Assembly: GCA_034439735.1 (NCBI GenBank)
Contig: JAWXAX010000061.1
Location: 1 to 57,357 of the forward strand
Direction: 5' to 3'
DNA from: Rhodothermales bacterium
GTDB taxonomy: Bacteria; Bacteroidota; Rhodothermia; Rhodothermales; JAHQVL01
DNA length: 57,357 nt
Shown in pieces: positions 57,357 to 57,357 of this stretch (its first letter is position 1; each line of letters opens with the position of its first letter). The notes under the pieces were generated by a model. The model was not told the DNA's origin, made no database searches, and saw only the letters and a list, made by a program, of their open reading frames with translations. Made by a program: the position numbers and the translations under genes.

Positions 57357-57357
57357 C

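Overview
The window looks like a chromosome of a GC-rich member of the Rhodothermales / Bacteroidota-related (FCB) lineages, probably aerobic and heterotrophic. Five secreted proteins (ends near 12068, 13450, 18525, 37988 and 55395) finish in a YPNPF-type, FlgD-like carboxy-terminal domain typical of type IX secretion. There are also LytS/LytR-type and HTCS-type regulators, two ECF sigma factors, two membrane Ser/Thr kinases and many lipoproteins. These placements come from motif recognition by eye, not from a search.

Layout. 1-3013: a lectin-like lipoprotein and a divergent LytS/LytTR two-component pair. 3014-4075: gene debris (YceI tail, GH78 rhamnosidase piece) and a palindromic element. 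4076-7039: a MetE-like methyltransferase and two sugar ABC permeases, all on the minus strand. 7163-11423: a TolC / MacB-like permease / HlyD efflux operon without its own ATPase. 11598-15546: a secreted redox-looking group (CX4CH lipoprotein, ethylbenzene-dehydrogenase-like haem domain, glucose/sorbosone-dehydrogenase propeller). 15881-18525: a CocE-type hydrolase and a small type IX cargo. 18632-20999: frameshifted xylose isomerase and a convergent tagatose/psicose-3-epimerase-like protein. 21188-23892: IorA/IorB molybdenum hydroxylase. 24356-28006: Ser/Thr kinase and outer-membrane protein. 28059-35533: BASS transporter, ECF sigma/anti-sigma pair, serine hydrolase, small lipoprotein and a second CocE-type hydrolase. 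36420-37988: parallel beta-helix cargo.

38043-45219 holds a transposase relic, two toxin-antitoxin pairs, comM with a displaced copy of its own 3' end, a polyferredoxin and FAD oxidoreductase pair, NAD kinase, and tRNA-Phe with a strong terminator. 45220-47543 is a decayed mobile region: IS21-like end repeats, a complete IS5-family element with TIRs and a 3-bp duplication, and a 5'-truncated TraG/VirD4 coupling protein. 47581-55303 is a signalling block: secreted protein, hybrid histidine kinase with AraC domain, divergent ECF sigma factor, HEAT-like secreted protein, and a large Ser/Thr kinase with TPRs. The window ends inside a tandem-duplicated PHB-depolymerase-like esterase.

The most distinctive features are structural. 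First, a toxin-antitoxin pair lies between intact comM and a second comM 3' end whose differences over the best-conserved 17 codons are all synonymous. Second, several heptamer-type repeats sit at gene boundaries, and one has been translated into a protein C-terminus. Third, two families of 70-99 bp bipartite palindromic elements are dispersed through the window. Fourth, an inverted repeat encodes the linker of a hybrid histidine kinase. No complete new defence or biosynthetic system could be demonstrated.
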